Shown here piece after piece: positions 17,781 to 26,558 of a stretch of 64,000 bases of DNA. The position numbers and the translations under genes are program-made. Position 1 is the first letter of the stretch. Every line of letters starts with the position of its first letter. Location: assembly GCF_018449695.1 (NCBI RefSeq), contig NZ_JAAVUY010000004.1, forward strand, positions 1-64,000, given 5' to 3'. Under the pieces are notes generated by a model that worked only from the letters and a program-made list of their open reading frames with translations, had not been told where the DNA came from and did no database searches. The stretch comes from Bradyrhizobium sp. dw_411. Lineage in GTDB: Bacteria; Pseudomonadota; Alphaproteobacteria; Rhizobiales; Xanthobacteraceae.

Positions 17781-18695
17781 GTGAGTAAAGTAGTGAAATC
17801 GCGCGTGTGCGCTGCGTCAGCGGCGATGCCTGGATTCATCAAACCCCAGCTAGCCACCCTGAAGGCCAAAGCTCCCTCTGGAAGCCAGTGGCTCCATGAA
17901 ATCAAATTCGACGGCTAACGGTACAGGTTCACGTCAACTCAGGTCGGAAGAAGGTCTACACCCGCAACGGCCTGGACTGGACGAAGAGGTTTTCACTCAT
18001 TGCCGGCGCCCTGGATATTCCTGGTCAGGTCATCATCGACGGGGAAGTTCGTGAAAGACGGCCGGACGAATTTCTCTGAACTCCAGGCTGAACTTTCCAA
18101 GGGCCATCAAGATAACCTGATCTATTACGCCTTCGACCTTCTGTGGAGGGACGGGGATCTGCGCAAACTCCCCCAGATCGAACGTAAGCAACGTTCGTCC
18201 GATCTGCTTGGTGAAAACGACATCGGCATGCCCATTATCTATTCCGAACACCTGATCGGTGACGGGCAGGAGATGTTTGAGCACGCCGCCAAACAGAACT
18301 TTGAAGGAATCGTTTCAAAGCGTGCCGACGCCCCTTACCGATCGGAGCGTAACCAAGGCTGGATAAAAATCAAAACCGTTCAGAAAGGGGAATTCCCGGT
18401 CATCGGATTCGTGAAGGACCCAACCGGTGTCGCCGCTCTTTTCCTCGGTAAAAACGAAGGGAAAGACCTCGTCTACATGGGCAAGGTCGGTACCGGCTAG
18501 TCCCGAACGGTCTCCAGCAAGATTCGGAAGCAGCTCGATACCGTGGTGAGCCCGAAATCCACACTGACGAAACAGGTCAAAATACCGAAGGCGACGTGGG
18601 TTGACCCAGTCTTCGTGGCAGATGTGGAATTCAGGGATATCACGTCGGAAGGGCTCTTAAGGCAGTCCTCTTTCAAAGGACTATCTAAAAAATAG
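17781..18695 (+). pseudogene. ligD: ATP-dependent DNA ligase (LigD ligase domain), decayed
   Basis: The frame opens at GTG 17781 with P-G-F-I-K-P-Q-L-A-T-L and reaches the adenylation motif E-I-K-F-D-G (Lys nucleophile), then breaks near 17917. It resumes in other frames with I-I-D-G-E-V, F-E-G-I-V-S-K-R and W-I-K-I-K, and again after a TAG at 18498 up to F-K-G-L-S-K-K. All the ligase motifs are traceable, but at least two frameshifts and a stop make it inactive. It is the stand-alone LigD ligase type common in rhizobia (about 305 codons). Confidence 0.85.
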
Positions 18696-18823
18696 ACCCA
18701 CCGTTTTGATGGTGATTGTTGCGGACCTCGCCTTAGTTGCTAAGTCGGCCTACCGCAACTACTCTTGATCTTGAGCACTTCCTCGTTAGAAATCTGCATT
18801 GGTTCAAAGTCGGGTGGAATTTG

Positions 18824-19246
18824 ATGTCGAATCCATTTGTTTCCGCCGTATTGGGCGCGATCGGCACTGCTCTCGGGGCGTGGTTAGTTTCATTGATACC
18901 CGGCGTGAGAAAGTGGGTGGCCGGGCAGTTTAAAGAACGGCCGCAGGCATCTATCATTATTCTTAGTGGGCTTATTGCGACCGCGATCTCGATAGTGACA
19001 CTATATGCCTACGAGAAGCGCCTGATTTTCGCAGGGTCTGCAACGGAGGTTTATCAATGTCCTAGAGCTGGAGACCTTGAGGGTGAGGGCTCTTTTGCTT
19101 GGGCATCGTTCGGTTGTGTTGGTCAGGTGTCCTCTCTCCCAGAATGTCAAAACGCTGGGTGGAATATCAAGCAGAACGCTGCAACTTATAAAGCGCATAG
19201 CTGCAAGAGGATCGGAGAGCTAAAGTACGATACATCCGACAAGTGA
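18824..19246 (+). CDS. Two-span membrane protein
   Basis: The 140-residue product from ATG 18824 has hydrophobic stretches at about 6-24 and 43-62 and then a soluble Cys-containing region (Cys residues near 83, 101, 108 and 127) that could lie in the periplasm. A perfect 13-bp terminator hairpin follows 12 nt after the stop. It is a single-gene unit of unknown function. Confidence 0.5.
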   Translation: MSNPFVSAVLGAIGTALGAWLVSLIPGVRKWVAGQFKERPQASIIILSGLIATAISIVTLYAYEKRLIFAGSATEVYQCPRAGDLEGEGSFAWASFGCVGQVSSLPECQNAGWNIKQNAATYKAHSCKRIGELKYDTSDK

Positions 19247-19258
19247 GGGTCGTCTCAA

Positions 19259-19287
19259 GATTCAAAGCCCCCGAGGGGCTTTGAATC
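19259..19287. terminator. Perfect 13-bp hairpin terminator
   Basis: GATTCAAAGCCCC, loop CGA and GGGGCTTTGAATC are exactly complementary. The hairpin is symmetrical, so it may act in both directions, but there is no gene reading into it from the right. Confidence 0.75.
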
Positions 19288-19747
19288 ATTCCCTTACTGT
19301 TTTCCGCTAGCTTGAGTGAGTGCGCTTAAACTAAAGCCGGGTGCCTTCTTGCTCAAGAGGTGAAGCGATGTTTGAATTTCCCGCCCACCTCCGTTAGCGA
19401 CAAGGCGGAACGTGATGGCGGCTCCATCAACCCACCGCAGCGGCATTGATAGCGCATGGTGTCGCAAGCGGTCTAGCCGCGGAGCTCCGCCAAAAGAAAT
19501 GGACTGTTGGGAAGTTGAAGCAAGCCGGTGAAGCGAAGCTGCACGAGCTCAGGCTGCCTGCTTTCGCGATCGATGTTTTGCTGAAAGGACGCGCGGCCTG
19601 AGATTCCGTTCAAGAACCTTACAGGAGCCCTCTTCGCCAACCATTTCGCATGCTGCGTCTGCCGTGATCCGAGGAAGAACAGCAAGCTCAGTCCGACGCC
19701 AAAACCCTCGTGGGGGTAGCGCTCTTGCAGCCGCCTGTGGTCGTCAA
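19288..19747. other. 460-bp stretch without a supported gene
   Basis: A short plus-strand frame ending with TGA at 19599-19601 reads E-L-R-Q-K-K-W-T-V-G-K-L-K-Q-A and may be the tail of a decayed gene, but it lacks a start. The rest looks like scrambled coding DNA. Confidence 0.4.
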
Positions 19748-20941
19748 CTAGCCGCAATCCGTAAGATCGGTCGTCGGCAGGGGTACATTGTACAGGTCGA
19801 TGGCTTCGCCGCGGGCGCGGGCGCGGTACTGTTCCTCGGTGTAGAGAATGGTCGATGTAGCGGCCTCGATGTTTGACTGAGGCCACCTAAAATCCATTCT
19901 ATCTGAGACGAACGCAGCAAACGCCGTGGCGTCGTCTTGCGATGGGATATCTCGCTTGAACCGCAAATCCAAGAATCCAGTGAGTGCCAACCGGTAAAGC
20001 GGGGCAGCGTAGATGTAGAGCGACCTTTGGGACGGTCGAACAGCCAGACGTTCCCTTGTCACTGGATTGCCGTGGAGGAAGTCATTCCGGGCTTTGTAGA
20101 GTTCGCCGTAAATCCAGCAGGGCAGAATGTCCTTGGTCTGGGTCGTCTTGAACCCATGAGCCTCATAGATCGGCGTACTCAAGGCTGGTAGGCCAAACTC
20201 CACGGTTTTGAGGTTGTCATAAACCTTAAAGAAAGCCGATGACTTGGCCGGTGAAAGGATCTCGAACGCACTGACCCAGAGAGAAACCTGTCGGCCGATA
20301 TCGTACATCGTTACTTCGACGCCGGCAGGCATGAGAGCTGCGAAGTTGGCCATGTTCAAAGACCTGAATAGTGCCACGTCGTCGTGTTCTGGTGTTTCCG
20401 TTCGGTAGCACCGCTGCCAACGCGTCAACAGCTCCTTCAGCAGGATTTTATCGATAAAGCCATGGTCAAGGTGTCGGGGCGAAATCCCTGGCGAGGATTG
20501 ACCACGTAAACGAGTCACTTCGTCCATTCCACTGGTCGCCATGGTCATCGACAGGAGATGTTCGTAATTCTTGTCGAGCATCCATGGGTAAATTGAAAAC
20601 CAATTGGAATAGTGGATACCCATACCACCGTGCCCGAACCTGAGAGACTTGGCCCAGCTCAGTGGGATTACAGACATTGAAACGCTGTCACGGAATGCGG
20701 CCAGAGCTTCCACACCCCGGAAAGCTGGTGGGGCGTCCTTGTGAGCCAGCACAAAGCTTGGGGCCAATGAACGGCCGAACTCGGTCTTGAAACTGCCGAT
20801 GTAGGTTTGAAAGGCTGGATGGGCCGAGGCAATTTCGCCAATCCTCGGGTCGGCGGTCGAAACCAGCGCCACATCTTCGGATTCAATAGCTTCGGTGAGG
20901 GCGATGTTCGGCAGGGTGAACATCGGTATCCAGTCGGCCAT
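19748..20941 (-). CDS. ApeA-like HEPN protein (tentative)
   Basis: The 397-residue soluble protein carries W-V-S-A-F-E-I-L at about 225-232 and, about 70 residues later, K-A-R-N-D-F-L-H-G-N. This Arg-Asn-x-x-x-His-Gly arrangement is the catalytic signature of ApeA-type HEPN RNase-like domains. Only the C-terminal half is recognised. It faces away from the GRLASG/HEPN-like pair at 21037-22389 with 95 bp between starts, which suggests one divergent module. Confidence 0.6.
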   Translation of the reverse strand: MADWIPMFTLPNIALTEAIESEDVALVSTADPRIGEIASAHPAFQTYIGSFKTEFGRSLAPSFVLAHKDAPPAFRGVEALAAFRDSVSMSVIPLSWAKSLRFGHGGMGIHYSNWFSIYPWMLDKNYEHLLSMTMATSGMDEVTRLRGQSSPGISPRHLDHGFIDKILLKELLTRWQRCYRTETPEHDDVALFRSLNMANFAALMPAGVEVTMYDIGRQVSLWVSAFEILSPAKSSAFFKVYDNLKTVEFGLPALSTPIYEAHGFKTTQTKDILPCWIYGELYKARNDFLHGNPVTRERLAVRPSQRSLYIYAAPLYRLALTGFLDLRFKRDIPSQDDATAFAAFVSDRMDFRWPQSNIEAATSTILYTEEQYRARARGEAIDLYNVPLPTTDLTDCG

Positions 20942-21036
20942 CCGAAACTCCGTTGAAAAGCGTGAGACTGCACAGTTTCCCGTTCCCGTTGTAGCGGCGA
21001 TTACTGTATTCTGGGTCGGGAATATGGCGGGTGACT

Positions 21037-21813
21037 ATGGAAAAAGAGTACTTTGAGAGAGCGCTTAGACAGCGTGTCGTCGCAGCTCGTGGAGAGTGCG
21101 CGACCGCGTTGGACGGGATCATGCGACGACACGCTGCCGCGGGCAGGTTGGCCAGTGGGGCGACCCTGAAGGCGTTTACCGACGAAACGGTAGGCGTCTT
21201 TAAGGCGTCATACCTCGAAGCCCAGCGTTTCTCGTTTGAACTGGCAGGCTCAAATGAAGAGGTCGATCGGCTTAGCCGGTTTGCCTCGGAGATGATTGAT
21301 GCCTTCATGGCTGAGGTCACTGAACGGTCTAACAGGACGGGGATTCAAGGGACCGTCGTCCCAAACCAGCTCGGGGTGCTGCGCCGGTTTCTCGAAGACC
21401 TGAGGACGGGTCTGACTGACGATTACCAGCACGGCATGCAGGGAAATCAGCGCTTAAAGAAAGACCCCATCGTGAACGTCATCAATAACCAGACCAACAG
21501 CCCAGGCGCCATCCAGCAGGTCGGGATAGGAGATAATTTCTCCCAGCAGGCGTTCGCGCAAAACCATCAGGAACTGGTGAACGCTATCGACCGGGCCTTG
21601 GCATCTGACGCATTTGCGCAACTCTCGCCTGACAGAAAAGAGGCGTTTAGCGACACGGCCCTAGTCGTGAAGGAAGAGGCGGCGAAGGCGCAACCTGATG
21701 TCGGCAAGTTGAAACGGTGGGGAAGACGGCTGGTCGATCTCGGCAAGGATCTCGGGATAAAGGTGGCAACGGCTGAAATCGTGCACCTTCTGGCCAAGAT
21801 GTTCGGGGCGTAA
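21037..21813 (+). CDS. GRLASG-motif protein, long paralogue
   Basis: The 258-residue protein starts at ATG 21037 after GGCGGG; GTG 21031 is an alternative. Residues about 8-95 match the protein at 8827-9192. They are followed by a N-S-P-G-A-I-Q-Q-V-G-I-G-D-N segment (about 153-166), similar to the Gly/Gln/Asn turn seen in several Abi-like and signalling proteins, and by a helical C-terminus with a final hydrophobic helix. Its TAA is immediately followed by the ATG of 21814-22389, so the two are made together. Confidence 0.6.
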   Translation: MEKEYFERALRQRVVAARGECATALDGIMRRHAAAGRLASGATLKAFTDETVGVFKASYLEAQRFSFELAGSNEEVDRLSRFASEMIDAFMAEVTERSNRTGIQGTVVPNQLGVLRRFLEDLRTGLTDDYQHGMQGNQRLKKDPIVNVINNQTNSPGAIQQVGIGDNFSQQAFAQNHQELVNAIDRALASDAFAQLSPDRKEAFSDTALVVKEEAAKAQPDVGKLKRWGRRLVDLGKDLGIKVATAEIVHLLAKMFGA

Positions 21814-22389
21814 ATGGCCGCTACGTACGATGAACTGCTCGACCTGTCAGAGTTTGATGGCCAATCGCTACTGGCTAAATACATCCACCACGGCGGCGAC
21901 ATCAATAACTTCGCGACAACATGGGAATATGTCTCGTTCACGTATAGCCTCGCGTTCGACGAGCTTGCGCGAAAGGCATATGAACCCGGTCACTGCGTCA
22001 GTAACCTGAGCATTCCGCTTTTCTTTCTCGCCCGCCATTCGATCGAGCTGGCGCTCAAGACCGCTATTCTCGAATACGCAGAAACGGACGATACCACGCC
22101 CAAGTCGGATGGTCATGACCTTGTTGTTCTGTGGAAGGAACTTTCAGGTTGTATGGAGCGATGGGGATGCCCGGCGACAGATGATTGGGGCGTTATCGTA
22201 GCCAAGCAGATAGCCGATATCCAAGAGGTTGACCCAAAGGGGGATCGCTTTCGATACCCGACCGATATCAAGGGCAAACGGTTCGAACTGACCCACGTAG
22301 AGCTTGAGGGGCTTGTGAGGGCGCACAACAGCATAACGACGTATCTCGATGCGTGTGCGAATATGCACTCGGATGGCTACCGCGGTTGA
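21814..22389 (+). CDS. HEPN-like protein
   Basis: The 191-residue helical protein has L-A-R-H-S-I-E-L-A-L-K-T-A-I at about 70-83, the R-H-x-x-E-L-x-L-K helix typical of HEPN-fold proteins. H-D-L-V-V-L-W-K-E-L follows at about 99-108 and F-R-Y-P-T-D near 145. It begins directly after the stop of the GRLASG protein, with no gap. By family analogy it could bind or cut RNA or act as the toxin half of a pair, but no catalytic activity can be claimed. Confidence 0.6.
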   Translation: MAATYDELLDLSEFDGQSLLAKYIHHGGDINNFATTWEYVSFTYSLAFDELARKAYEPGHCVSNLSIPLFFLARHSIELALKTAILEYAETDDTTPKSDGHDLVVLWKELSGCMERWGCPATDDWGVIVAKQIADIQEVDPKGDRFRYPTDIKGKRFELTHVELEGLVRAHNSITTYLDACANMHSDGYRG

Positions 22390-22539
22390 CGCTTTGGCGA
22401 AGTAGACTGCCTCTGTCGAAGAGACCCTAGGCGGGGCTCTCACTGCTTTCACGATGAGCAGGTTGCGACATCAATCCAAAATCTCTAACCTATTCTACAG
22501 GGCTGGATTATCTGGCTGAGCCGGATTTGTGCCGCATGA

Positions 22540-22606
22540 GCGCGTTTGCAGGCAGGCCGACAATGCCTTTATCGAACTCTTTAATCGTCGGGCACAATTC
22601 AGTCAG
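22540..22606 (+). pseudogene. IS3-family transposase fragment
   Basis: One frame reads R-Q-A-D-N-A-F-I-E-L-F-N-R-R, very close to the x-P-T-D-N-A-F-I-E-S-F-N segment around the last catalytic Glu of IS3-family DDE transposases. Nothing else of the transposase is recognisable nearby. Confidence 0.5.
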
Positions 22607-22695
22607 CCGCTGCAATGCGGGTGAGATTCCCGAATAAGCTTAAGCACTTCGAGCCGGGCCAGAGCGGCAATGCCTAGCATCGCGCCCTACCGTGT

Positions 22696-22786
22696 GACGC
22701 AGCGTGGATGATGGTGTCGGTCAAATCGACGAAGCGCCGAATCTAAACGCTAAATCAATGACAGTCGGCGGAAAGTACATCCGCCT
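22696..22786 (+). repeat. Dispersed repeat, copy A (91 nt)
   Basis: It aligns without gaps to 28508-28598; the first 16 nt are identical (GACGCAGCGTGGATGA) and most of the rest agrees. It ends in a hairpin GGCGGA, 7-nt loop, TCCGCC. In one frame both copies encode R-S-V-D-D-x-V-G-Q-I and N-L-N-A-K-S, so this may be a duplicated gene end. The pair flanks the DGQHR/GHKL cassette. Confidence 0.75.
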
Positions 22787-22911
22787 AGCAATACGCCGAA
22801 GCAGCGACGGGGAATCGCGAATAGTTTTGGACCAAGCCACAGTCGGTTGGTGGTAGTAGGAGGGGAGATATTTGCTACCTGAAGCGATCAGCTATTGCCC
22901 AAGCGGGTTTG

Positions 22912-24729
22912 CTAAACAACCGCATCCTCGAGATCCTGACGTCCGACACGTAGAGCCTGTCCCATCCTTCTACGGGCATTCTGCAAGGCGTCGTAAAAGT
23001 CATCAGCCGCCAGGCTTAGACTTTCTGGAGATTGGGCTCGAGCCATGTCCTCCGTGGACCATTCTCGGTTCAATTGTTTCGCCAGCGCAAACACGACGGC
23101 ACGGCCAACCTTAAGCGTCATCGTACGCTCTGCAAGGTCGTGCGCCATGCGACGCATAATCTCCGGATCCGGGGACGCCGCATATTCCGTCTCTAAAACA
23201 GATTTCATTTCATTTACGGATGGGTAGTTCATGTTCACGAACAACTGCCCCGACTCCCGATAGAACTTAGCGGCTTTTCCTTTAATGCCTTTCTCTTCAA
23301 TCGCAGCATCATCATGTAACGGTATGATTTCGGGGGCCCTCTCGGCATTCAGCGAGACGGTAGCCCGCTTAGCACCGGTGGGAGCAGCGAGGACGTCGTC
23401 CTGGATGCCGCGCGGGTTCTTTCCGGATGACGCTCCATTCCCGTCACCCTGTTGATTTCCCCGCACGCCAATCCCTTGATTGCGATCGACAAGTATGTCG
23501 CCTTGGAGTGTGACTCGCGGTGTTTCGGAGCGAATACGCAAGGCGTTTAGAAGTTTTTGTAATTCATTACGAATCTCTCCAGCACTTTCGGAATCCGCTG
23601 GCGACAGGGAGGAGATGATTTTCAAGAGCCATTCGGGTCGCTTTTCTCTAACCAAGTTGGCAAAATCCTCAGCCTCAACCTGTCTTTGATCATCTTCTTT
23701 GTACCGTAAAAACTGTCGATATGCTTCAGGACGCACGGCAAAATCATCCGGCAACTCTATGTGCACGGAGATGTGTTTGGCTCCGAACGCTATCCCAAAA
23801 ATCGGCGCGTCAAGCGTCCACTGTCGCCCGCGCTTCAAGTCGTACATTTCATTCTTGTGAACAATTGCGCAGGTGCTCACGTCAGTTGTCATAGCCCCGC
23901 TTACAGAGGCATTGTGGCTGGTGCTCTTGAGCGGAGGATCATAGAAATAATGGATAGTGATTCCCGTGGAACTCGACACACTTTCGGAGTGACCTAGTTG
24001 ATAGGCGCGGCTAGGGATGGTTTTGAAAACCCGCGTTCCGTCCAACTTGTGTGCACCAGGTGCAAATCGCACCAACAAGCCCTCGGGAAGTCTGTAGAAC
24101 CGGTGATAAAGCGTGTCGGCAATCCATTGTTTTTGGACTGACGGATTGCCATCGTATGGATCACGCACGGTATCTTGGTCGGCGCGATTTCCGAAGAGTA
24201 CTACTTCGGTCCAGTCTCGTGCGAGATCGTAGCTGCCTTCTGATTTGCATGCTTCTGTCACATCGACCACCTCCTCGATGGTGCCAGTTTCCGAAAGCTC
24301 CCGCCTGTAGCGACCGTACACGCCATCGCGTTCGCACAAGATGACTTCGCTAACCACTCCTTGTTTACAAGATCGGTATCTAAGGCCGTAGCGATTGGAG
24401 GGCAGGGAAGCTACTTTGGCACCCATCCCAAAGTTCTCATCCAGGCCTTTGTCTTTTCCTAGCGATGCAGCCAAGTCACATACGCCGTGCAGTTCTTCAC
24501 TGGACATACCTGCTCCCGTATTCCAAATGCACAACTTCTGAACGCCCCCGATCTCCTTGACCTTGATCTCGATTACTTTCGATCCATCAACTGTTGACAT
24601 CGCCGATTCTTCGGCATTCTTGAAAAGCTCTCTGATCATCATCGTTTTTGGGCACCGCTCGATCAGGCTGGCGATCAAGAACGCTTCATCTGCGACGTGC
24701 AGCGGGGCAACCTTGGTGGTTTCAAACAT
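22912..24729 (-). CDS. GHKL-type ATPase (Hsp90/MutL/histidine-kinase fold)
   Basis: The 605-residue protein shows the Bergerat ATP-binding motifs: N-box R-E-L-F-K-N-A-E-E at 33-41, G1 W-N-T-G-A-G-M at 69-75 and G2 N-F-G-M-G-A-K-V-A at 99-107. The rest (about 200-605) is not recognised and contains a low-complexity Gly/Asn-rich linker near 420-440, separating a middle domain from a helical C-terminus. No His-kinase dimerisation helix or toprim domain is visible. It is the second gene after the DGQHR gene (69-nt gap with a hairpin). A role as the motor or effector of a defence cassette is inferred. Confidence 0.8.
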   Translation of the reverse strand: MFETTKVAPLHVADEAFLIASLIERCPKTMMIRELFKNAEESAMSTVDGSKVIEIKVKEIGGVQKLCIWNTGAGMSSEELHGVCDLAASLGKDKGLDENFGMGAKVASLPSNRYGLRYRSCKQGVVSEVILCERDGVYGRYRRELSETGTIEEVVDVTEACKSEGSYDLARDWTEVVLFGNRADQDTVRDPYDGNPSVQKQWIADTLYHRFYRLPEGLLVRFAPGAHKLDGTRVFKTIPSRAYQLGHSESVSSSTGITIHYFYDPPLKSTSHNASVSGAMTTDVSTCAIVHKNEMYDLKRGRQWTLDAPIFGIAFGAKHISVHIELPDDFAVRPEAYRQFLRYKEDDQRQVEAEDFANLVREKRPEWLLKIISSLSPADSESAGEIRNELQKLLNALRIRSETPRVTLQGDILVDRNQGIGVRGNQQGDGNGASSGKNPRGIQDDVLAAPTGAKRATVSLNAERAPEIIPLHDDAAIEEKGIKGKAAKFYRESGQLFVNMNYPSVNEMKSVLETEYAASPDPEIMRRMAHDLAERTMTLKVGRAVVFALAKQLNREWSTEDMARAQSPESLSLAADDFYDALQNARRRMGQALRVGRQDLEDAVV

Positions 24730-24759
24730 GCGATAGGACTTTCAATTGAAGGGAAAATT

Positions 24760-24788
24760 GAACCTCGCCCTAAACTAGGACGAGGTTC
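24760..24788 (-). terminator. Intergenic hairpin between the DGQHR and GHKL genes
   Basis: On the minus strand GAACCTCG-T-CCTA, loop GTT and TAGG-G-CGAGGTTC make a 13-bp stem with one wobble pair, followed by AATTTTCCC. It could partly terminate transcription and lower the amount of GHKL ATPase relative to the DGQHR protein, or protect the upstream mRNA. Confidence 0.55.
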
Positions 24789-24798
24789 ACTGGCATTC

Positions 24799-26259
24799 TC
24801 ACTTTTGATGGCGGTTCGGTAATTTTAGGCGCCACCGGATCATGTCTGAAAGGATCGGGAAGATGTCATTGTGCTTTGCGCCGAAACGCATGAGCCCACC
24901 CTGGAATGATCCCAGATCGCGGTTCGCATCGCCGGTAATCTCGCCGCCGGCGGGAAGATATGCGGCGAGCCCGGCTAATCCCATGTCACTTCGTTCGGTT
25001 TCGCCGAGTTCGTAGTAGCGCCACATTGGATTGTTGTGGCTGAAGTCCAGCGAATTCAATCGCGAAAAGAATGTATCCAAAAGCGTGTCCCCGTTGTCGG
25101 GACGACGATTCGAGAAAGCTAGATCAAAGACCACTTTCGCAATTGCTTTCAACACGACCGGTTGAGCGGCGACCGTTTTGAGCTTTGCGCCCGGTTTCCC
25201 ATAATCTTTGATCCTAAGAATTGAACTCCACATACGCGACACAGTTTCGACGCGCGGCTCAACAATTGCCGGCGTAGCACCAGCGACATTACCTTTGTTG
25301 AGAAACGCGGTGGCGTTTACGGCGACGATATCTCGACGAGAAAGGGCGCCGTCGTCATTGTTCCAATCGGTCTGTTCGCTTTCGCAATCCTTCAACTTAA
25401 GCTCGTTGATGAGGACATCTTCGATGAACTTGGTAATTGGGTTCGAGCCATCGAATTTGAGCGATAGGGATCGGGTGACCTTCTTTCCGAGATTGTTGAG
25501 ATCGTGGAACAATTGCCTTTCTTGGTCGATCGAGAGGCCAAGATGCAATTCGACCTGGACCGTCGCGAACGATCGGGCGCATTCGAGTGCTTCCATCCAT
25601 ACGGCCATGTCTTCCGGCGCGACCTTGCCCCTAGCAGTGTAAAGATTATTGCGAGCCGGATAGCTTCCAGTCTTCGTGACAGTTTCAAGGAATTCCCTGG
25701 TGATCTGCCCTCCTGCCAAGCGATGCTGGCCATCAATCATCCACCATCGATAGTGCCGGGGCAGGTAGACCTGAAATCCGCGTGTCTCATTGTTGGTGGA
25801 GAGAATGCGATCAGCCCGGACGGACGGCTTGTCGGGCTGAATGTCGCGGATGTTCGCGACAAACGGCTGAAGCGAAAAATAGGGCTGTGATCCCAATTGA
25901 TGCAGCACAGTGCCGAACGTCTCAGGGATTTCTTTGCCTTGGAGGTGCTTCCTGGCCATGGCTGCGTTTACTAGCCCTTTCAGCATGTAAACCGCCAAGC
26001 CGCGGGCATGGTTCATGTCCAGCGGCCGCTGAGCAACTTCCCCTTTTTCAGGATCGTTCGCGACCGATGACCATTCGATCAACTTCATCAGCGTCACATC
26101 CGCCGCCCACGTCATCCGGCCGAGATTGTAACCCACCAGTACCGTGAACGGCTCTTCGTCAGAGCTTGTGAAGGTCATCATCTCGTCCAGGCTGCCTGAG
26201 GTGATTAGCGCCTCATCGACCGCCATCGGCTTCGGCATACCCTGCGTATTTCCAAACAT
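24799..26259 (-). CDS. DGQHR-motif protein (DndB/DpdB-like)
   Basis: The 486-residue protein has R-W-W-M-I-D-G-Q-H-R-L-A-G at 171-183, the DGQHR signature shared by DndB (phosphorothioate systems), DpdB (deazaguanine systems) and stand-alone relatives. L-F-H-D-L-N-N-L-G-K-K-V follows near 250-262, the usual downstream motif of the family. ATG 26259 is preceded by GGGAGGTG and preferred over TTG 26328. No dndACDE or dpd genes are nearby; the only partner is the GHKL ATPase. A strong promoter with an operator-like inverted repeat precedes it. DNA-modification sensing is inferred from the family. Confidence 0.8.
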   Translation of the reverse strand: MFGNTQGMPKPMAVDEALITSGSLDEMMTFTSSDEEPFTVLVGYNLGRMTWAADVTLMKLIEWSSVANDPEKGEVAQRPLDMNHARGLAVYMLKGLVNAAMARKHLQGKEIPETFGTVLHQLGSQPYFSLQPFVANIRDIQPDKPSVRADRILSTNNETRGFQVYLPRHYRWWMIDGQHRLAGGQITREFLETVTKTGSYPARNNLYTARGKVAPEDMAVWMEALECARSFATVQVELHLGLSIDQERQLFHDLNNLGKKVTRSLSLKFDGSNPITKFIEDVLINELKLKDCESEQTDWNNDDGALSRRDIVAVNATAFLNKGNVAGATPAIVEPRVETVSRMWSSILRIKDYGKPGAKLKTVAAQPVVLKAIAKVVFDLAFSNRRPDNGDTLLDTFFSRLNSLDFSHNNPMWRYYELGETERSDMGLAGLAAYLPAGGEITGDANRDLGSFQGGLMRFGAKHNDIFPILSDMIRWRLKLPNRHQK

Positions 26260-26298
26260 AAGCACCTCCCGCAAATCGGCAAAATTACCGTCCTGGCC

Positions 26299-26365
26299 TC
26301 TATAAATATTATCCCAGGAAGAAGTCAAATCTTTTTTTTCGGCTTCGATAACATTCCTGGGATAA
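26299..26365 (-). promoter_or_regulatory. Promoter with 12-bp inverted-repeat operator
   Basis: On the minus strand TTGACT (26328-26323) and TATAGA (26304-26299) are separated by 18 nt. The half-sites TTATCCCAGGAA (26309-26320) and TTCCTGGGATAA (26354-26365) are perfect inverted copies, 33 nt apart. One lies inside the promoter spacer and one upstream. A repressor or looping protein binding here would control the DGQHR/GHKL operon. Confidence 0.65.
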
Positions 26366-26558
26366 AATATAATTCACCTGGATGATTGTGCTGGCCGGCT
26401 TGGCGCTAGTCTTTGGAGCGGAAATAATCGACAAACCAACAACTTAGAGAAGAGCATGCTAAGTTACTCAATTTTACCCCGAGGGTCTGTCACAGCTGAG
26501 GGCGAGCCAAAATGACTAAAAGCTATTTTGTCGAATCGGTCTTTGAGAGCCGCAGTGA

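Larger units (their letters stand above)
22390..22911. other. 522-bp stretch with remnants only
   Basis: This stretch contains an IS3-type transposase scrap near 22540-22606 and dispersed repeat A at 22696-22786. No intact gene is visible. It separates the HEPN-like module from the DGQHR/GHKL cassette. Confidence 0.5.

Noticed and set aside
19473-19886. Minus-strand 137-codon frame
   Set aside because: It overlaps the 3' end of the well-supported gene 19748-20941 in another frame and has no start signal.
24799-26259. A full Dnd or Dpd DNA-modification operon around the DGQHR gene
   Set aside because: No cysteine desulfurase, DndC/D/E, or deazaguanine-insertion genes occur anywhere in the window.
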